Source: Neisseria zoodegmatis (lineage in GTDB: Bacteria > Pseudomonadota > Gammaproteobacteria > Burkholderiales > Neisseriaceae). Taken from it: a stretch of DNA of 64,000 bases. Made by a program: the position numbers and the translations under genes. The DNA lies in NCBI RefSeq assembly GCF_900187305.1, contig NZ_LT906434.1, positions 992,001 to 1,056,000 of the forward strand, written 5' to 3'. Each line of letters begins with the position of its first letter. Within the stretch, counting starts at the first letter, position 1. This document shows positions 1 through 12,700 of this stretch, piece by piece. Under the pieces are notes generated by a model, which made no database searches, had not been told where the DNA came from, and worked only from the letters and a program-made list of their open reading frames with translations.

Positions 1-2386
1 GGTTGGCTTCGAGCAGCGCAAGCTGGGCTTGTTTCAGACGGCCTTGTTGTTCTTGACGGCTGCCGCCGGTGTTTTGCTGCTGGTGTTCGAGTTCGGCTGC
101 GGCTTCGGTAAGCGTGGCGATATCGTCTTCGAGGCCGTCTGAAGTTTGTTCGAGAATGATTTGTTCTTCTGCGAGTTGCGCCAGTTCACGCTCGATATGC
201 TCGCGGCGGATTTGACCTTGATTGGTGCGGGCGAGCAGTTCGGCGGCGCGGTTTTGTGCCGCTTGGTATTGCTGGCTGTGCTGTTTTTGCTGCTGTTGCA
301 GGTTTTTATGGTGTTGTTCGGCAGCGTTCAAGGCATTTTGGGTTTGGGCGGACTGCTGCTCGGCGGCGGCCAGTTGGGGGGTGATTTGTTCCAGTTCGGC
401 GGTTAATTCGTCCAAACGGGCTTTGCGCGCCATCAGGTTGTCTTGCGCGGCTTGGGCGTACAGCACCACGCTGACGCGGTCGATTTGGTGGCCTTCGGGG
501 GTTAGCCAGACTTGGTTGTTTTGCAAGTCGGCTTGGTGCTGGATGGCGTAATCCAAATCGGGCGCGCATAAAACGCCGTCCAGCCAATGATGTAAGGCCG
601 TCTGAAAAGGGGCTTTGGCTTGGATTTGGTTTAAGAGTGCTTGAGCGGGCAGGGTTTTCTTGAGGCCACCTGAAAGATTATCGGCCAACCAAGCGGCGCT
701 GCCTTCGGGCAGCGGCGACGGCAGGCTGAACGAAGGCGGTACGGCGCGGGCGTGCAGCCGTTCGGCCAAAATAACGCTTAAGGCGTGCTGCCAGTCGGCA
801 GGGGCGGTGATGTGCTGCCACAGTTGGGGGGCTTCGGCTGCTGCGGTGTGTTGCCAAAAATCGGTTTGGGCGGCTTCGTCTTGGGCAAGCAGTTGTGCCA
901 ATGCCTGCTGTTGCGCTTGTAGGGTGATGTGTTGTTGCTTCAGGTTTTGCAGGTGTTGTGAGGCCGTCTGAAACTGTTCGCGCAGATGATTGAGCTGTTC
1001 TTCGGCGGCGACAATCTGTTCTTCGTAATGTTCTTGTTGGCTTTGCAGCAAGGCGGCCTGCTCTTGTGCGGCGTCGGTTTCGCTGTCGTCGGGCAGGTTG
1101 AGTGCTTGGCTTTCCTGTTTCAGACGGCCTCTGCGTGCTTCGTGTTGTTGCAGGGTTTGCTGCGAATGGGCGAGTTGCTGCTGTTTCAAGGCCAGCTCGC
1201 GTTTGATGCGGTTGTGTTCGTCTTGCTGGTTTTGATAGGCGGTGTTGAGTGCCGACTGCGCTTCTTCGAGTTCGGGCAGGCGTTCTTCGTATTCGGCAAC
1301 CTGCATGGCCAGTTCGGCCAGTTCGGCTTGTTTGTCTTCTATATGGATGTCGGCTTCTTCAAGCTGTACACGGATTTCCTGCTGTTCTTGATGGATGCGC
1401 GAAAGCTGCACTTGTGCGGCGGCTTTGTCGCGCTCGATGCGTTGATGCAGGGTTTGTTGGTGGCGGATTTGTTCTTCCAAGCGGGCAATCTGTTCGCGCA
1501 ATACACCGCGCTGATTGCTGATGTCGTGCACGCTTTGCTGCTGCGCCTGCTCGGTGGCTTGTAGGGCGTGGATTTCTTCGGTTAGAGCTTGAACTTGGGC
1601 GGCGGTTTCGTCTTGCTGTTGTTGGAAGGTTTGATGTTGCGCGGTGGCTTTGTCGGCTGTGGCTAGCGATTGCTGCCATTGCACGTAGTCGAGCAAATCT
1701 TGCTGCTGCGAAAGCTGACGGGTGAGCGTTTGGTAGCGCTCGGCAGTTTCGGCCTGCTTTTCGAGTTTTTCCACTTGGCGGGCGAGTTCGCTCTGTAAAT
1801 CAGACAATCGCTGCAGATGCTCGCGGGTGTCTTTCAGACGGCCTTCCGTTTCTTTGCGGCGTTCTTTGTATTTGGATACGCCCGCCGCTTCTTCTATATA
1901 TGCCCGCAATTCTTCCGGCCGCGCTTCGATGATGCGCGAAATCATGCCTTGTTCAATCACGGCATAACCGCGCGCGCCTACGCCGGTGCCGAGAAAGAGA
2001 TCGGTAATGTCGCGGCGGCGCACCACTTGGTTGTTAATAAAGTAAGTGGATTCGCCTTGCCGCGTAAGCTGCCGCTTGATGCTTACCTCGGCATATTGCC
2101 CCCATGCGCCCTGCAAGCTGTGATCGCTGTTGTCGAACACCAATTCCACCGAAGCGCGCGGAGCGGGGCGGCGGGTGGCCGCGCCGTTGAAAATCACGTC
2201 CTGCATACTCTCGCCGCGAAGCTGTTTGGCAGAAGCTTCGCCCAATACCCAGCGCACGGCATCAATCACGTTTGATTTGCCGCAGCCGTTCGGCCCGATA
2301 ACGGCAACGAGCTGTCCGGGCACATGAATGGTTGTGGGGTCGGTGAACGATTTGAAGCCTGCAAGTTTGATATGGGTAAGGCGCAT
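1..2386 (-). CDS. smc: Chromosome segregation SMC protein, N-terminal ~795 residues (runs off window)
   Basis: SMC ATPase that compacts and segregates the chromosome with ScpA and ScpB. The start is ATG at 2386 and the frame stays the same to base 2, so about 795 of the usual ~1160 residues are present. The N-terminus reads MRLTHIKLAGFKSFTDPT, followed by a Walker A motif GPNGCGKSN near residue 30 and the conserved VIEQGMISRII near residue 150. After that comes a long Gln/Glu-rich coiled coil (about 165-500), a hinge-like less charged segment (about 500-640), and the returning coiled coil. The C-terminal signature and Walker B would lie before the window. Several 12-base DNA uptake sequences are inside the gene, read as GRLK or FQTA. 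The identification is certain; the 3' end is not visible. Confidence 0.95.
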   Translation of the reverse strand, partial: MRLTHIKLAGFKSFTDPTTIHVPGQLVAVIGPNGCGKSNVIDAVRWVLGEASAKQLRGESMQDVIFNGAATRRPAPRASVELVFDNSDHSLQGAWGQYAEVSIKRQLTRQGESTYFINNQVVRRRDITDLFLGTGVGARGYAVIEQGMISRIIEARPEELRAYIEEAAGVSKYKERRKETEGRLKDTREHLQRLSDLQSELARQVEKLEKQAETAERYQTLTRQLSQQQDLLDYVQWQQSLATADKATAQHQTFQQQQDETAAQVQALTEEIHALQATEQAQQQSVHDISNQRGVLREQIARLEEQIRHQQTLHQRIERDKAAAQVQLSRIHQEQQEIRVQLEEADIHIEDKQAELAELAMQVAEYEERLPELEEAQSALNTAYQNQQDEHNRIKRELALKQQQLAHSQQTLQQHEARRGRLKQESQALNLPDDSETDAAQEQAALLQSQQEHYEEQIVAAEEQLNHLREQFQTASQHLQNLKQQHITLQAQQQALAQLLAQDEAAQTDFWQHTAAAEAPQLWQHITAPADWQHALSVILAERLHARAVPPSFSLPSPLPEGSAAWLADNLSGGLKKTLPAQALLNQIQAKAPFQTALHHWLDGVLCAPDLDYAIQHQADLQNNQVWLTPEGHQIDRVSVVLYAQAAQDNLMARKARLDELTAELEQITPQLAAAEQQSAQTQNALNAAEQHHKNLQQQQKQHSQQYQAAQNRAAELLARTNQGQIRREHIERELAQLAEEQIILEQTSDGLEDDIATLTEAAAELEHQQQNTGGSRQEQQGRLKQAQLALLEAN

Positions 2387-2836
2387 AAAGTGGAAAAGTT
2401 GAAGCGTGAAAGGCCGTATTTTAACGGAAATTGCAAAGCTGATGTGGGAAAGGCCGGAAAGTTGTAGGAATGCTTAAAGCCGGAAAAATGAAAGGTGTGT
2501 TGCAAAAAGGATAATTACCTTATTTATTATGTTGTTTTTATCAAAATATTTTAAATGATTAAAATTAGGTTGTTTAAATTCAACTTATTAACGTTTTCTG
2601 CTAAAAAGTTATTAAATGTTAAGGCGAATACAACGGGATACCTGTTATCCGTAAAAAAATACCGTTGGTATTCTGATATGAAAAAGCACAGTTGATGCGT
2701 ATATCATCTTATTATTGCCATGTATTATGTCATGTGAAAATTTAGTAGCTAGATTATATTGTAGCTGAAAATATTTAAATATAACGAATGTGCCTGCTGT
2801 GCGGGTGTGTTTATCGAAAGTCAGGAGTTTTGAATT
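2387..2836. other. AT-rich intergenic region between smc and the adhesin operon
   Basis: This 450-bp stretch separates divergent smc (-) and the OmpA-like lipoprotein (+). It has no convincing ORF. It is strongly AT-rich from about 2510 on and must hold the promoters of both directions, but I could not pick a clear -35/-10 pair. The ribosome binding site AGGAG of the downstream gene is at 2823-2827. Confidence 0.6.
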
Positions 2837-3733
2837 ATGTTTCAGTATCGTAATTTATTGTGGATATTATTGCCGCTTACCGCTGTAGGCTGCGCCCATC
2901 AGCAAAGAGAAAGTTGGGTCGGTACTAAAGATGCCGCATACAGCACCTCTGTGCCGGATAACCGCTCTTCCGTGGTGGTTTACCGTCAAGCAGATGCTAT
3001 TACCGGGCCTACTGTCAATATTTACGTTAACGGACAATATTCAGGCTCTTTGCAGCCGAATGCGTATCGCCAAGAAACGATTTGTGCGCAAAACCAACGC
3101 TTCCATGCTGAGTTTACCCAACGTGATGCAGGTTACCGCCACAAAATGAATTCAGGCGACTACTACAATCTTCCTGAAGCTGCCGTTTCTTTCTTCAAGG
3201 TAGTGGATGACGGTGCCGGTAATCCTGTCCTGCGAGCTGTATCGCCAGAGCAGGCAGAAGTTGAAATGAAAGGCATCTCCCGCCAAAACCACACACTTTC
3301 ACGTGTTTCCAACGCACAACAATGTGCAACCGTGCTGAAAAAATACGATTTGCAAGCCTCAACCCTGTTTGCGTTCGACCGCTCCGATTACGCCAGCATG
3401 CTGCCTAAAGGCAAGCAGGAAATTGCTGAAATCTCCAATGAAATCAAACAACACCCCGACTTAGTGCGCAGCGTGGCAGTGGTAGGTCATACCGATCCGT
3501 CCGGTCGTCCCGAATATAACCAAAAATTGTCAGTTGAGCGTGCCGAAACGGTTAAACGTGTTTTGGCTGAAAGCGGCTTAGACAACAGATTAATCACTGC
3601 AGAAGGCCGCGGTGAGCGTGAGCTGGTGGTAGAAGACTGTCGTGCTAAACACCCGACTGATGCGAATGCACGCAAACAATGTGACCAACCCAACCGTCGC
3701 GTTGAAGTGATTCTGCATGGTGAAAAGAAATAA
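2837..3733 (+). CDS. OmpA-family outer-membrane lipoprotein upstream of the giant adhesin
   Basis: Predicted lipoprotein of 298 residues. The N-terminus has a hydrophobic signal ending in the lipobox AVGC (Cys near residue 19). The middle part (about 30-165) is unfamiliar. The C-terminal third is an OmpA-like peptidoglycan-binding domain with the GHTDPSGRPEYN and NRRVEV motifs. The start is set by AGGAG at 2823-2827, nine bases before ATG. The adhesin gene follows 29 bases after the stop with no terminator between, so the two are probably cotranscribed. OmpA-type lipoproteins are often found next to type I-secreted adhesins and may anchor the export or retention machinery to the cell wall. 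That role is inferred from position only. Confidence 0.85.
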   Translation: MFQYRNLLWILLPLTAVGCAHQQRESWVGTKDAAYSTSVPDNRSSVVVYRQADAITGPTVNIYVNGQYSGSLQPNAYRQETICAQNQRFHAEFTQRDAGYRHKMNSGDYYNLPEAAVSFFKVVDDGAGNPVLRAVSPEQAEVEMKGISRQNHTLSRVSNAQQCATVLKKYDLQASTLFAFDRSDYASMLPKGKQEIAEISNEIKQHPDLVRSVAVVGHTDPSGRPEYNQKLSVERAETVKRVLAESGLDNRLITAEGRGERELVVEDCRAKHPTDANARKQCDQPNRRVEVILHGEKK

Positions 3734-3762
3734 ATTAATTTTAAAAAATTAAGGTGAATAAT

Positions 3763-6700
3763 ATGTCTAAAAACATTACGTTAAAAATTAACAATGCCAA
3801 AGAAACCGTGGAAACCGTCAAATTTCAGACGGCCTCGGGTGAAGTTCTGCGCATTCCTGCACAAGCTGATGTGAACTATCAACTCGTCGATGAGATGACT
3901 CAGTTCGCTCCTGAAAACATCATGACCAAGCGCGTTGGCGACAACCTTGAAATCGCGTTTGAAGGTAGCGAAATCCAAAATCCGGATTTGATTTTGGAAG
4001 GTTACTATTCCAGCGAAACAGGCGCGTCAAAAAGCAGCCTGTTGGTTGGTGAGCACGAAAACGGCAATGTTTATCCGTATGTGCCTGAAAGTACCGAAAC
4101 TTCTGATGCGGTAACTATGCTGGCGGAAGAAGTTCAAGCAGGCCAAGCTTTGGGTGGTGAAATCATCAGCGCAACGTGGTTGCCTAATCCGTTGTGGTTG
4201 CTGGCTGCTCTGCCTTTGGGCGGTTTGGCTGCTTTGGGCGGCAATAATGATGATGAAGCTCCGCGCGACCCCATCATTTCAGTAAATGCTCCTGATAATA
4301 CAACTGACAATACCCCTGAAATTACCGGCAAAGTTGGTTTTGCTGAACCGGGTAGTGTTGTTACCGTTGTGCTGACTGACAGCCAAGGTAATACTCAAAC
4401 AGTTTCTACCATTATTGGAGAAACCGGAGAATATTCCGTAGAGCCTGAAAAACCTTTGGCCGATGGTGATTATGTTGCTACCGCTACAGTTAAAACACCT
4501 TCTAATAAATCAGCAACTGCTACTGATCCCGGCAGCATTGATACGACTGCCAAAATCACTGTTGATGCACCGGATGCAAGCAGCGATACCACCCCGACCA
4601 TTACAGGTAAAACCACAGATGTGGAAGAAGGCCAAATTGTTACTATTGTGGTAACTGATGCAAACAATAAAGTCCAAACATTAACGGCTACTGTTAAAGC
4701 TGATGGCAGCTACAGCGTAGATGTGCCGGAAGCATTGCCGGACGGTAAATACAACGTTACAGCATCAGTAAAAGATAAATTAGGCAACGAAGGCACCGCT
4801 AAAGATGATGGCTCTATTGATATTACTGCGCCGATGATCAGCGTAGACGCGCCCGACAACAGCAGCGACAACACCCCGACCATCAGCGGTAAAACCGACG
4901 CTCCGGTAGGTTCAGTAGTGACCGTAGTGGTAACTGATGCCAATGGTGCCAGCCAAACCGTGACCACCACCGTCAAAGACGGCGGTGTGTACAGCGTCGA
5001 CGTACCGGCGGCACTGCCCGACGGCGACTACCGCGTAGAAGCCTCAGTGAAAGACGCTTCAGGTAACGAAGGCAAAGCTAACGACAACGGTTCGGTAGAC
5101 ACCCAAGCGGCGATTACCGTAGACGCCCCCGCATTGAGCAACGACACCACCCCGACCATCACCGGTACCACTACCGATGTTGAAGAAGGGCAAGTGGTGA
5201 CCGTCGTGGTGACCGGTTCAGACGGCCGCAGCCAAACCGTCAGCACCACCGTTCAAAAAGACGGCAGCTACAGCGTTGACGTAGCGCAACCGCTGCCCGA
5301 AGGCGAGTACAGCGTCAAAGCCACCGTCAGCGACAAAGCCGGCAATACCGCCACAGCCGAAGACAAAGAAGGCAACGTCATCGACACCTCAGCGCCGATG
5401 ATCAGCGTAGACGCGCCCGACAACAGCAGCGACAACACCCCGACCATCAGCGGTAAAACCGACGCTCCGGTAGGTTCAGTAGTGACCGTAGTGGTAACTG
5501 ATGCCAATGGTGCCAGCCAAACCGTGACCACCACCGTCAAAGACGGCGGTGTGTACAGCGTCGACGTACCGGCGGCACTGCCCGACGGCGACTACCGCGT
5601 AGAAGCCTCAGTGAAAGACGCTTCAGGTAACGAAGGCAAAGCTAACGACAACGGTTCGGTAGACACCCAAGCGGCGATTACCGTAGACGCCCCCGCATTG
5701 AGCAACGATACCACCCCGACCATCACCGGTACCACTACCGATGTTGAAGAAGGGCAAGTGGTGACCGTCGTGGTGACCGGTTCAGACGGCCGCAGCCAAA
5801 CCGTCAGCACCACCGTTCAAAAAGACGGCAGCTACAGCGTTGACGTAGCGCAACCGCTGCCCGAAGGCGAGTACAGCGTCAAAGCCACCGTCAGCGACAA
5901 AGCCGGCAATACCGCCACAGCCGAAGACAAAGAAGGCAACGTCATCGACACCTCAGCGCCGATGATCAGCGTAGACGCGCCCGACAACAGCAGCGACAAC
6001 ACCCCGACCATCAACGGTAAAACCGACGCTCCGGTAGGTTCAGTAGTGACCGTAGTGGTAACTGATGCCAATGGTGCCAGCCAAACCGTGACCACCACCG
6101 TCAAAGACGGCGGTGTGTACAGCGTCGACGTACCGGCGGCACTGCCCGACGGCGACTACCGCGTAGAAGCCTCAGTGAAAGACGCTTCAGGTAACGAAGG
6201 CAAAGCTAACGACAACGGTTCGGTAGACACCCAAGCGGCGATTACCGTAGACGCCCCCGCATTGAGCAACGATACCACCCCGACCATCACCGGTACCACT
6301 ACCGATGTTGAAGAAGGGCAAGTGGTGACCGTCGTGGTGACCGGTTCAGACGGCCGCAGCCAAACCGTCAGCACCACCGTTCAAAAAGACGGCAGCTACA
6401 GCGTTGACGTAGCGCAACCGCTGCCCGAAGGTGAGTACAGCGTCAAAGCCACCGTCAGCGACAAAGCCGGCAATACCGCCACAGCCGAAGACAAAGAAGG
6501 CAACGTCATCGACACCTCAGCGCCGATGATCAGCGTAGACGCGCCCGACAACAGCAGCGACAACACCCCGACCATCAGCGGTAAAACCGACGCTCCGGTA
6601 GGTTCAGTAGTGACCGTAGTGGTAACTGATGCCAATGGTGCCAGCCAAACCGTGACCACCACCGTCAAAGACGGCGGTGTGTACAGCGTCGACGTACCGG

Positions 6701-9700
6701 CGGCACTGCCCGACGGCGACTACCGCGTAGAAGCCTCAGTGAAAGACGCTTCAGGTAACGAAGGCAAAGCTAACGACAACGGTTCGGTGGATACCCAAGC
6801 GGCGATTACCGTAGATGCCCCGGCATTGAGCAACGACACCACCCCGACCATCACCGGTACCACTACCGATGTTGAAGAAGGCCAAGTGGTGACCGTCGTG
6901 GTAACCGGTTCAGACGGCCGCAGCCAAACCGTCAGCACCACCGTGCAAAAAGACGGCAGCTACAGCGTTGACGTAGCGCAACCGCTGCCCGAAGGCGAGT
7001 ACAGCGTCAAAGCCACCGTCAGCGACAAAGCCGGCAATACCGCCACAGCCGAAGACAAAGAAGGCAACGTCATCGATACCTCAGCGCCGATGATCAGCGT
7101 AGACGCGCCCGACAACAGCAGCGACAACACCCCGACCATCAGCGGTAACACCGACGCTCCGGTAGGTTCAGTAGTGACCGTCGTGATCACCGACGCCAAC
7201 GGCGCCAGCCAAACCGTCACCACTACCGTTAAAGACGGCGGTGTGTACAGCGTTGACGTACCGGCGGCACTGCCGGACGGCGACTACCGCGTAGAAGCCA
7301 AAGTACAGGATCCGTCCGGTAACGAAGGCAAAGCTAACGATAACGGTTCGGTAGACACCCAAGCGGCGATTACCGTAGATGCCCCGGCATTGAGCAACGA
7401 CACCACCCCGACCATCACCGGTACCACTACCGATGTTGAAGAAGGCCAAGTGGTGACCGTCGTGGTAACCGGTTCAGACGGCCGCAGCCAAACCGTCAGC
7501 ACCACCGTGCAAAAAGACGGCAGCTACAGCGTTGACGTAGCACAACCGCTGCCCGAAGGCGAGTACAGCGTCAAAGCCACCGTCAGCGACAAAGCCGGCA
7601 ATACCGCCACAGCCGAAGACAAAGAAGGCAACGTCATCGATACCTCAGCGCCGATGATCAGCGTAGACGCGCCCGACAACAGCAGCGACAACACCCCGAC
7701 CATCAGCGGTAACACCGACGCTCCGGTAGGTTCAGTAGTGACCGTCGTGATCACCGACGCCAACGGCGCCAGCCAAACCGTCACCACTACCGTTAAAGAC
7801 GGCGGTGTGTACAGCGTTGACGTACCGGCGGCACTGCCGGACGGCGACTACCGCGTAGAAGCCAAAGTACAGGATCCGTCCGGTAACGAAGGCAAAGCTA
7901 ACGATAACGGTTCGGTAGACACCCAAGCGGCGATTACCGTAGATGCCCCGGCATTGAGCAACGACACCACCCCGACCATCACCGGTACCACTACCGATGT
8001 TGAAGAAGGCCAAGTGGTGACCGTCGTGGTAACCGGTTCAGACGGCCGCAGCCAAACCGTCAGCACCACCGTGCAAAAAGACGGCAGCTACAGCGTTGAC
8101 GTAGCACAACCGCTGCCCGAAGGCGAGTACAGCGTCAAAGCCACCGTCAGCGACAAAGCCGGCAATACCGCCACAGCCGAAGACAAAGAAGGCAACGTCA
8201 TCGACACCTCAGCGCCGATGATCAGCGTAGACGCGCCCGACAACAGCAGCGACAACACCCCGACCATCAGCGGTAAAACCGACGCTCCGGTAGGTTCAGT
8301 AGTGACCGTAGTGGTAACTGATGCCAATGGTGCCAGCCAAACCGTGACCACCACCGTCAAAGACGGCGGTGTGTACAGCGTCGACGTACCGGCGGCACTG
8401 CCCGACGGCGACTACCGCGTAGAAGCCTCAGTGAAAGACGCTTCAGGTAACGAAGGCAAAGCTAACGACAACGGTTCGGTGGATACCGTTGCACCGACGA
8501 TTACGGTAGATGCGCCTGACAACAGCAAAGATAATACTCCGACCATCAGCGGTAAGACCGACGCTCCGGTAGGTTCAGTAGTGACCGTAGTGGTAACTGA
8601 TGCCAACGGCGCCAGCCAAACCGTCACCACCACCGTTAAAGACGGCGGTGTGTACAGCGTCGACGTACCGGCGGTACTGCCCGACGGCGACTACCGCGTA
8701 GAAGCCAAAGTACAGGATCCGTCCGGTAACGAAGGCAAAGCTGACGACAACGGTTCGGTAGACACCCAAGCGGCGATTACCGTAGATGCCCCGGCATTGA
8801 GCAACGACACCACCCCGACCATCACCGGTACCACTACCGATGTTGAAGAAGGGCAAGTGGTGACCGTCGTGGTGACCGGTTCAGACGGCCGCAGCCAAAC
8901 CGTCAGCACCACCGTTCAAAAAGACGGCAGCTACAGCGTTGACGTGGCGCAACCGCTGCCCGAAGGCGAGTACAGCGTCAAAGCCACCGTCAGCGACAAA
9001 GCCGGCAATACCGCCACAGCCGAAGACAAAGAAGGCAACGTCATCGACACCTCAGCGCCGAAGATCAGCGTAGACGCGCCCGACAACAGCAGCGACAACA
9101 CGCCGACCATCAGCGGTAACACCGACGCTCCGGCAGGTTCAGTAGTGACCGTAGTGGTAACCGACGCCAACGGCGCCAGCCAAACCGTGACCACCACCGT
9201 TAAAGACGGCGGTGTGTACAGCGTTGACGTACCGGTGGCACTGCCGGACGGCGACTACCGCGTAGAAGCCAAAGTACAGGATCCGTCCGGTAACGAAGGC
9301 AAAGCTAACGATAACGGTTCGGTAGACACCCAAGCGGCGATTACCGTAGATGCCCCGGCATTGAGCAACGACACCACCCCGACCATCACCGGTACCACTA
9401 CCGATGTTGAAGAAGGCCAAGTGGTGACCGTCGTGGTAACCGGTTCAGACGGCCGCAGCCAAACCGTCAGCACCACCGTTCAAAAAGACGGCAGCTACAG
9501 CGTTGACGTAGCGCAACCGCTGCCCGAAGGCGAGTACAGCGTCAAAGCCACCGTCAGCGACAAAGCCGGCAATACCGCCACAGCCGAAGACAAAGAAGGC
9601 AACGTCATCGATACCTCAGCGCCGATGATCAGCGTAGACGCGCCCGACAACAGCAGCGACAACACCCCGACCATCAGCGGTAACACCGACGCTCCGGTAG

Positions 9701-12700
9701 GTTCAGTAGTGACCGTCGTGATCACCGACGCTAACGGCGCCAGCCAAACCGTGACCACCACCGTTAAAGACGGCGGTGTGTACAGCGTTGACGTACCGGC
9801 GGCACTGCCGGACGGCGACTACCGCGTAGAAGCCTCAGTGAAAGACGCTTCAGGTAACGAAGGCAAAGCTAACGACAACGGTTCGGTGGATACCGTTGCA
9901 CCGACGATTACGGTAGATGCGCCTGACAACAGCAAAGATAATACTCCGACCATCAGCGGTAAGACCGACGCTCCGGTAGGTTCAGTAGTGACCGTAGTGG
10001 TAACTGATGCCAACGGCGCCAGCCAAACCGTCACCACCACCGTTAAAGACGGCGGTGTGTACAGCGTCGACGTACCGGCGGTACTGCCCGACGGCGACTA
10101 CCGCGTAGAAGCCAAAGTACAGGATCCGTCCGGTAACGAAGGCAAAGCTGACGACAACGGTTCGGTGGATACCGTTGCACCGACGATTACGGTAGATGCG
10201 CCTGACAACAGCAAAGATAATACTCCGACCATCAGCGGTAAGACCGATGCGCCTGTGGGTTCGGTTGTGACCGTCATCGTTACCGACGCTAAAGGTGGTG
10301 TTCAAACTGTTACTACAACCGTAAAAGATAATGGCGGTTACAGTGTGGATGTGCCTAAAGGTTTACCTGATGGCAGCTATACTGTTGAAGCCAAAGTGCA
10401 GGATCCCGCCGGTAACGAGGGCAAAGCTAACGACAAAGGTTCGGTAGACACCGTTGCTCCGAAGATTACGGTAGATGCCCCGGATAATTGCGACGACAAT
10501 ACTCCAACTATCACAGGTAAGACCGATGCACCGGTAGGTTCAGTAGTGACCGTAGTGGTAAGTGATGCCAATGGCCGAGTTCAAACTGTTACTACTACAG
10601 TGAAACCTAATGGCGGTTACAGTGTAGATGTGCCTAAAGGCTTGCCTGATGGCAACTATACTGTTGAAGCCAAAGTGAAAGATCCGGCAGGTAATGAAGG
10701 TAAAGCCAGCGATAAAGGTTCAATAGATACCGTTGCACCAACCATCACAGTAGATGCGCCGGACAACAGTCGTGATAATACTCCGACCATTACTGGTAAG
10801 ACCGATGCGCCGGTAGGTTCAGTGGTGACAGTGGAGGTGGCAGATGCCAATGGTCGCATTCAAACTGTAACTACAACAGTAAAAGGCAATGGCAGCTACA
10901 GCGTAGATGTACCTAACGGCTTGCCTGAAGGTAAATATGTTGCTAAAGCTTCTGTGAAAGATGCTGCCGGTAATATCGCTAAGGCAACTGATCCCGGTTC
11001 GGTTGATACCATAACCCCATCCGTTAAAGCGGCCGACCAATATGTCCAAGAAGCAACAGGTACTAAAGTTGGCGGAATTATTAAAGTGGGTGATGCTAGC
11101 GGTATTGCTATGATTACTGTAGCCGGCAAAGATGTTACGTCAGCGTCAGCTGCGCGCCCGGTTGTTATCAAAACCGACAAAGGAACATTGACTGTTAACG
11201 GCTACAATGCAGCAAAAGGTGAGGTGGCTTACACTTACACCGAAAATGGCGGACGCAAAGATCACTCCAAAGGAGATGATTCAGTTATCGATAAGTTTGT
11301 TGTTGCTGTTAAAGACAAAGCCGGTAATACAGGCATGGATACTTTAGACATCAAGATTACCGATACCGCTCCGGTAGCTGCTAATGATGTTAATAGTATG
11401 AGTGAAAGAGATACTTCTGTGTACGGTAATGTATTGGCTAATGATTTGAAAGGTGCTGATACGCCGATCACGTCTTCTTCAGGAAGCGCCAATGGCCAGT
11501 ACGGAAAATTGGTGATGGCACAAGACGGCACATACACTTACACCTTAAATGGCAATAACTCTGCTGTGAAAGCATTGAACAGTGGACAAAAACTGGTTGA
11601 TACCTTCACCTATACCATTAAAGATGCCGATGGCGATACGTCTACCGCGGAACTGAGCATCACTATTAATGGTGTGGATAACGACCAAATTACCATCGGT
11701 TCAAACGGTTCAAACACCATTAAAGGCGGAAGCGGTAATGACGTATTAATTGGCGACCATGGCGGTACTCAAACCATTATTACTAAGGGCGCTAATTACA
11801 ATGTGGCTATCTTGTTTGATGTTTCCAGCAGTATGAATAAGTTCATTGCTGCAGATGGTAAGTCTTACTTGCATATGGCTAAAAAATCATTGCTGAAACT
11901 AGCGGGTGATTTGGCTGCTCATGACGGAAATGTTAATACGACCCTGATTGTATTTAGCGGTAAAGCGCGTGAAGTTGTGGATATTCGTGATTTGAACGAA
12001 CACAATGTAAACAAACTGCTGAAAGGCATTTCTGCACAAACAGCAAAAGAGACCGGTGGCGTTACTAACTACGAGGATGCGTTTAGAGATACAGCCAAGT
12101 GGTTTAAAGAAGTGTCCGGAAACGGTTACAACAACGTAACTTACTTCCTGACAGACGGCCAGCCTACCGCTTACGGTAAAGACGGCTCAAGCGGACATAA
12201 ACGCAGCATTGGTTATGTAACGCAAGAAGCAGTTGATGCCGGTTTGCATAGCTTTAAAAAGCTGAGCGCATTATCTGCCGTTCATGCAATTGGTTTCAAG
12301 CAAGGTGTTGAGCAAACAACGCTGAAATATTTTGACACCACTACTTCAGGGCCGTTGGGTTATGGTCGTGATGTAGTAAGCGCACCGATTTACTACAACA
12401 AACATGCTTCTGTGGTTTATCACGGTGCGACAGGTGAAGCGTCTATTGTTCATTCGCCCAAAGAGTTGGATGCAGCCTTGCAGAAAGGTTCTACTTCCAT
12501 AGTTGCAAATCAAGTGTCTCATGATACTTTGATCGGCGGAGAAGGTAACGATATTCTGTTTGGTGATTCAATCAATACAGATCAACTGTCTTGGACCAAC
12601 AAAGCTACCGGTGTGTCTTATGAAGCAGGTAGTCACGACGGAATGGGTTCTCCAGCACTGGATGAATTCATCAAATGGAGTGAAAACGGCGGCAAAGCAG

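Noticed and set aside
986..1564. 192-residue plus-strand ORF in the first 2.4 kb
   Set aside because: It is antisense to smc, whose frame is continuous and recognisable.
4831..10179. CRISPR array
   Set aside because: The repeats are long protein-coding units without spacers. No short direct repeat array was found anywhere in the window.
4710..10571. Long open frames on the minus strand repeated through the adhesin array
   Set aside because: They recur with the 564-bp repeat, have no ribosome binding sites and are by-products of the codon pattern on the plus strand.
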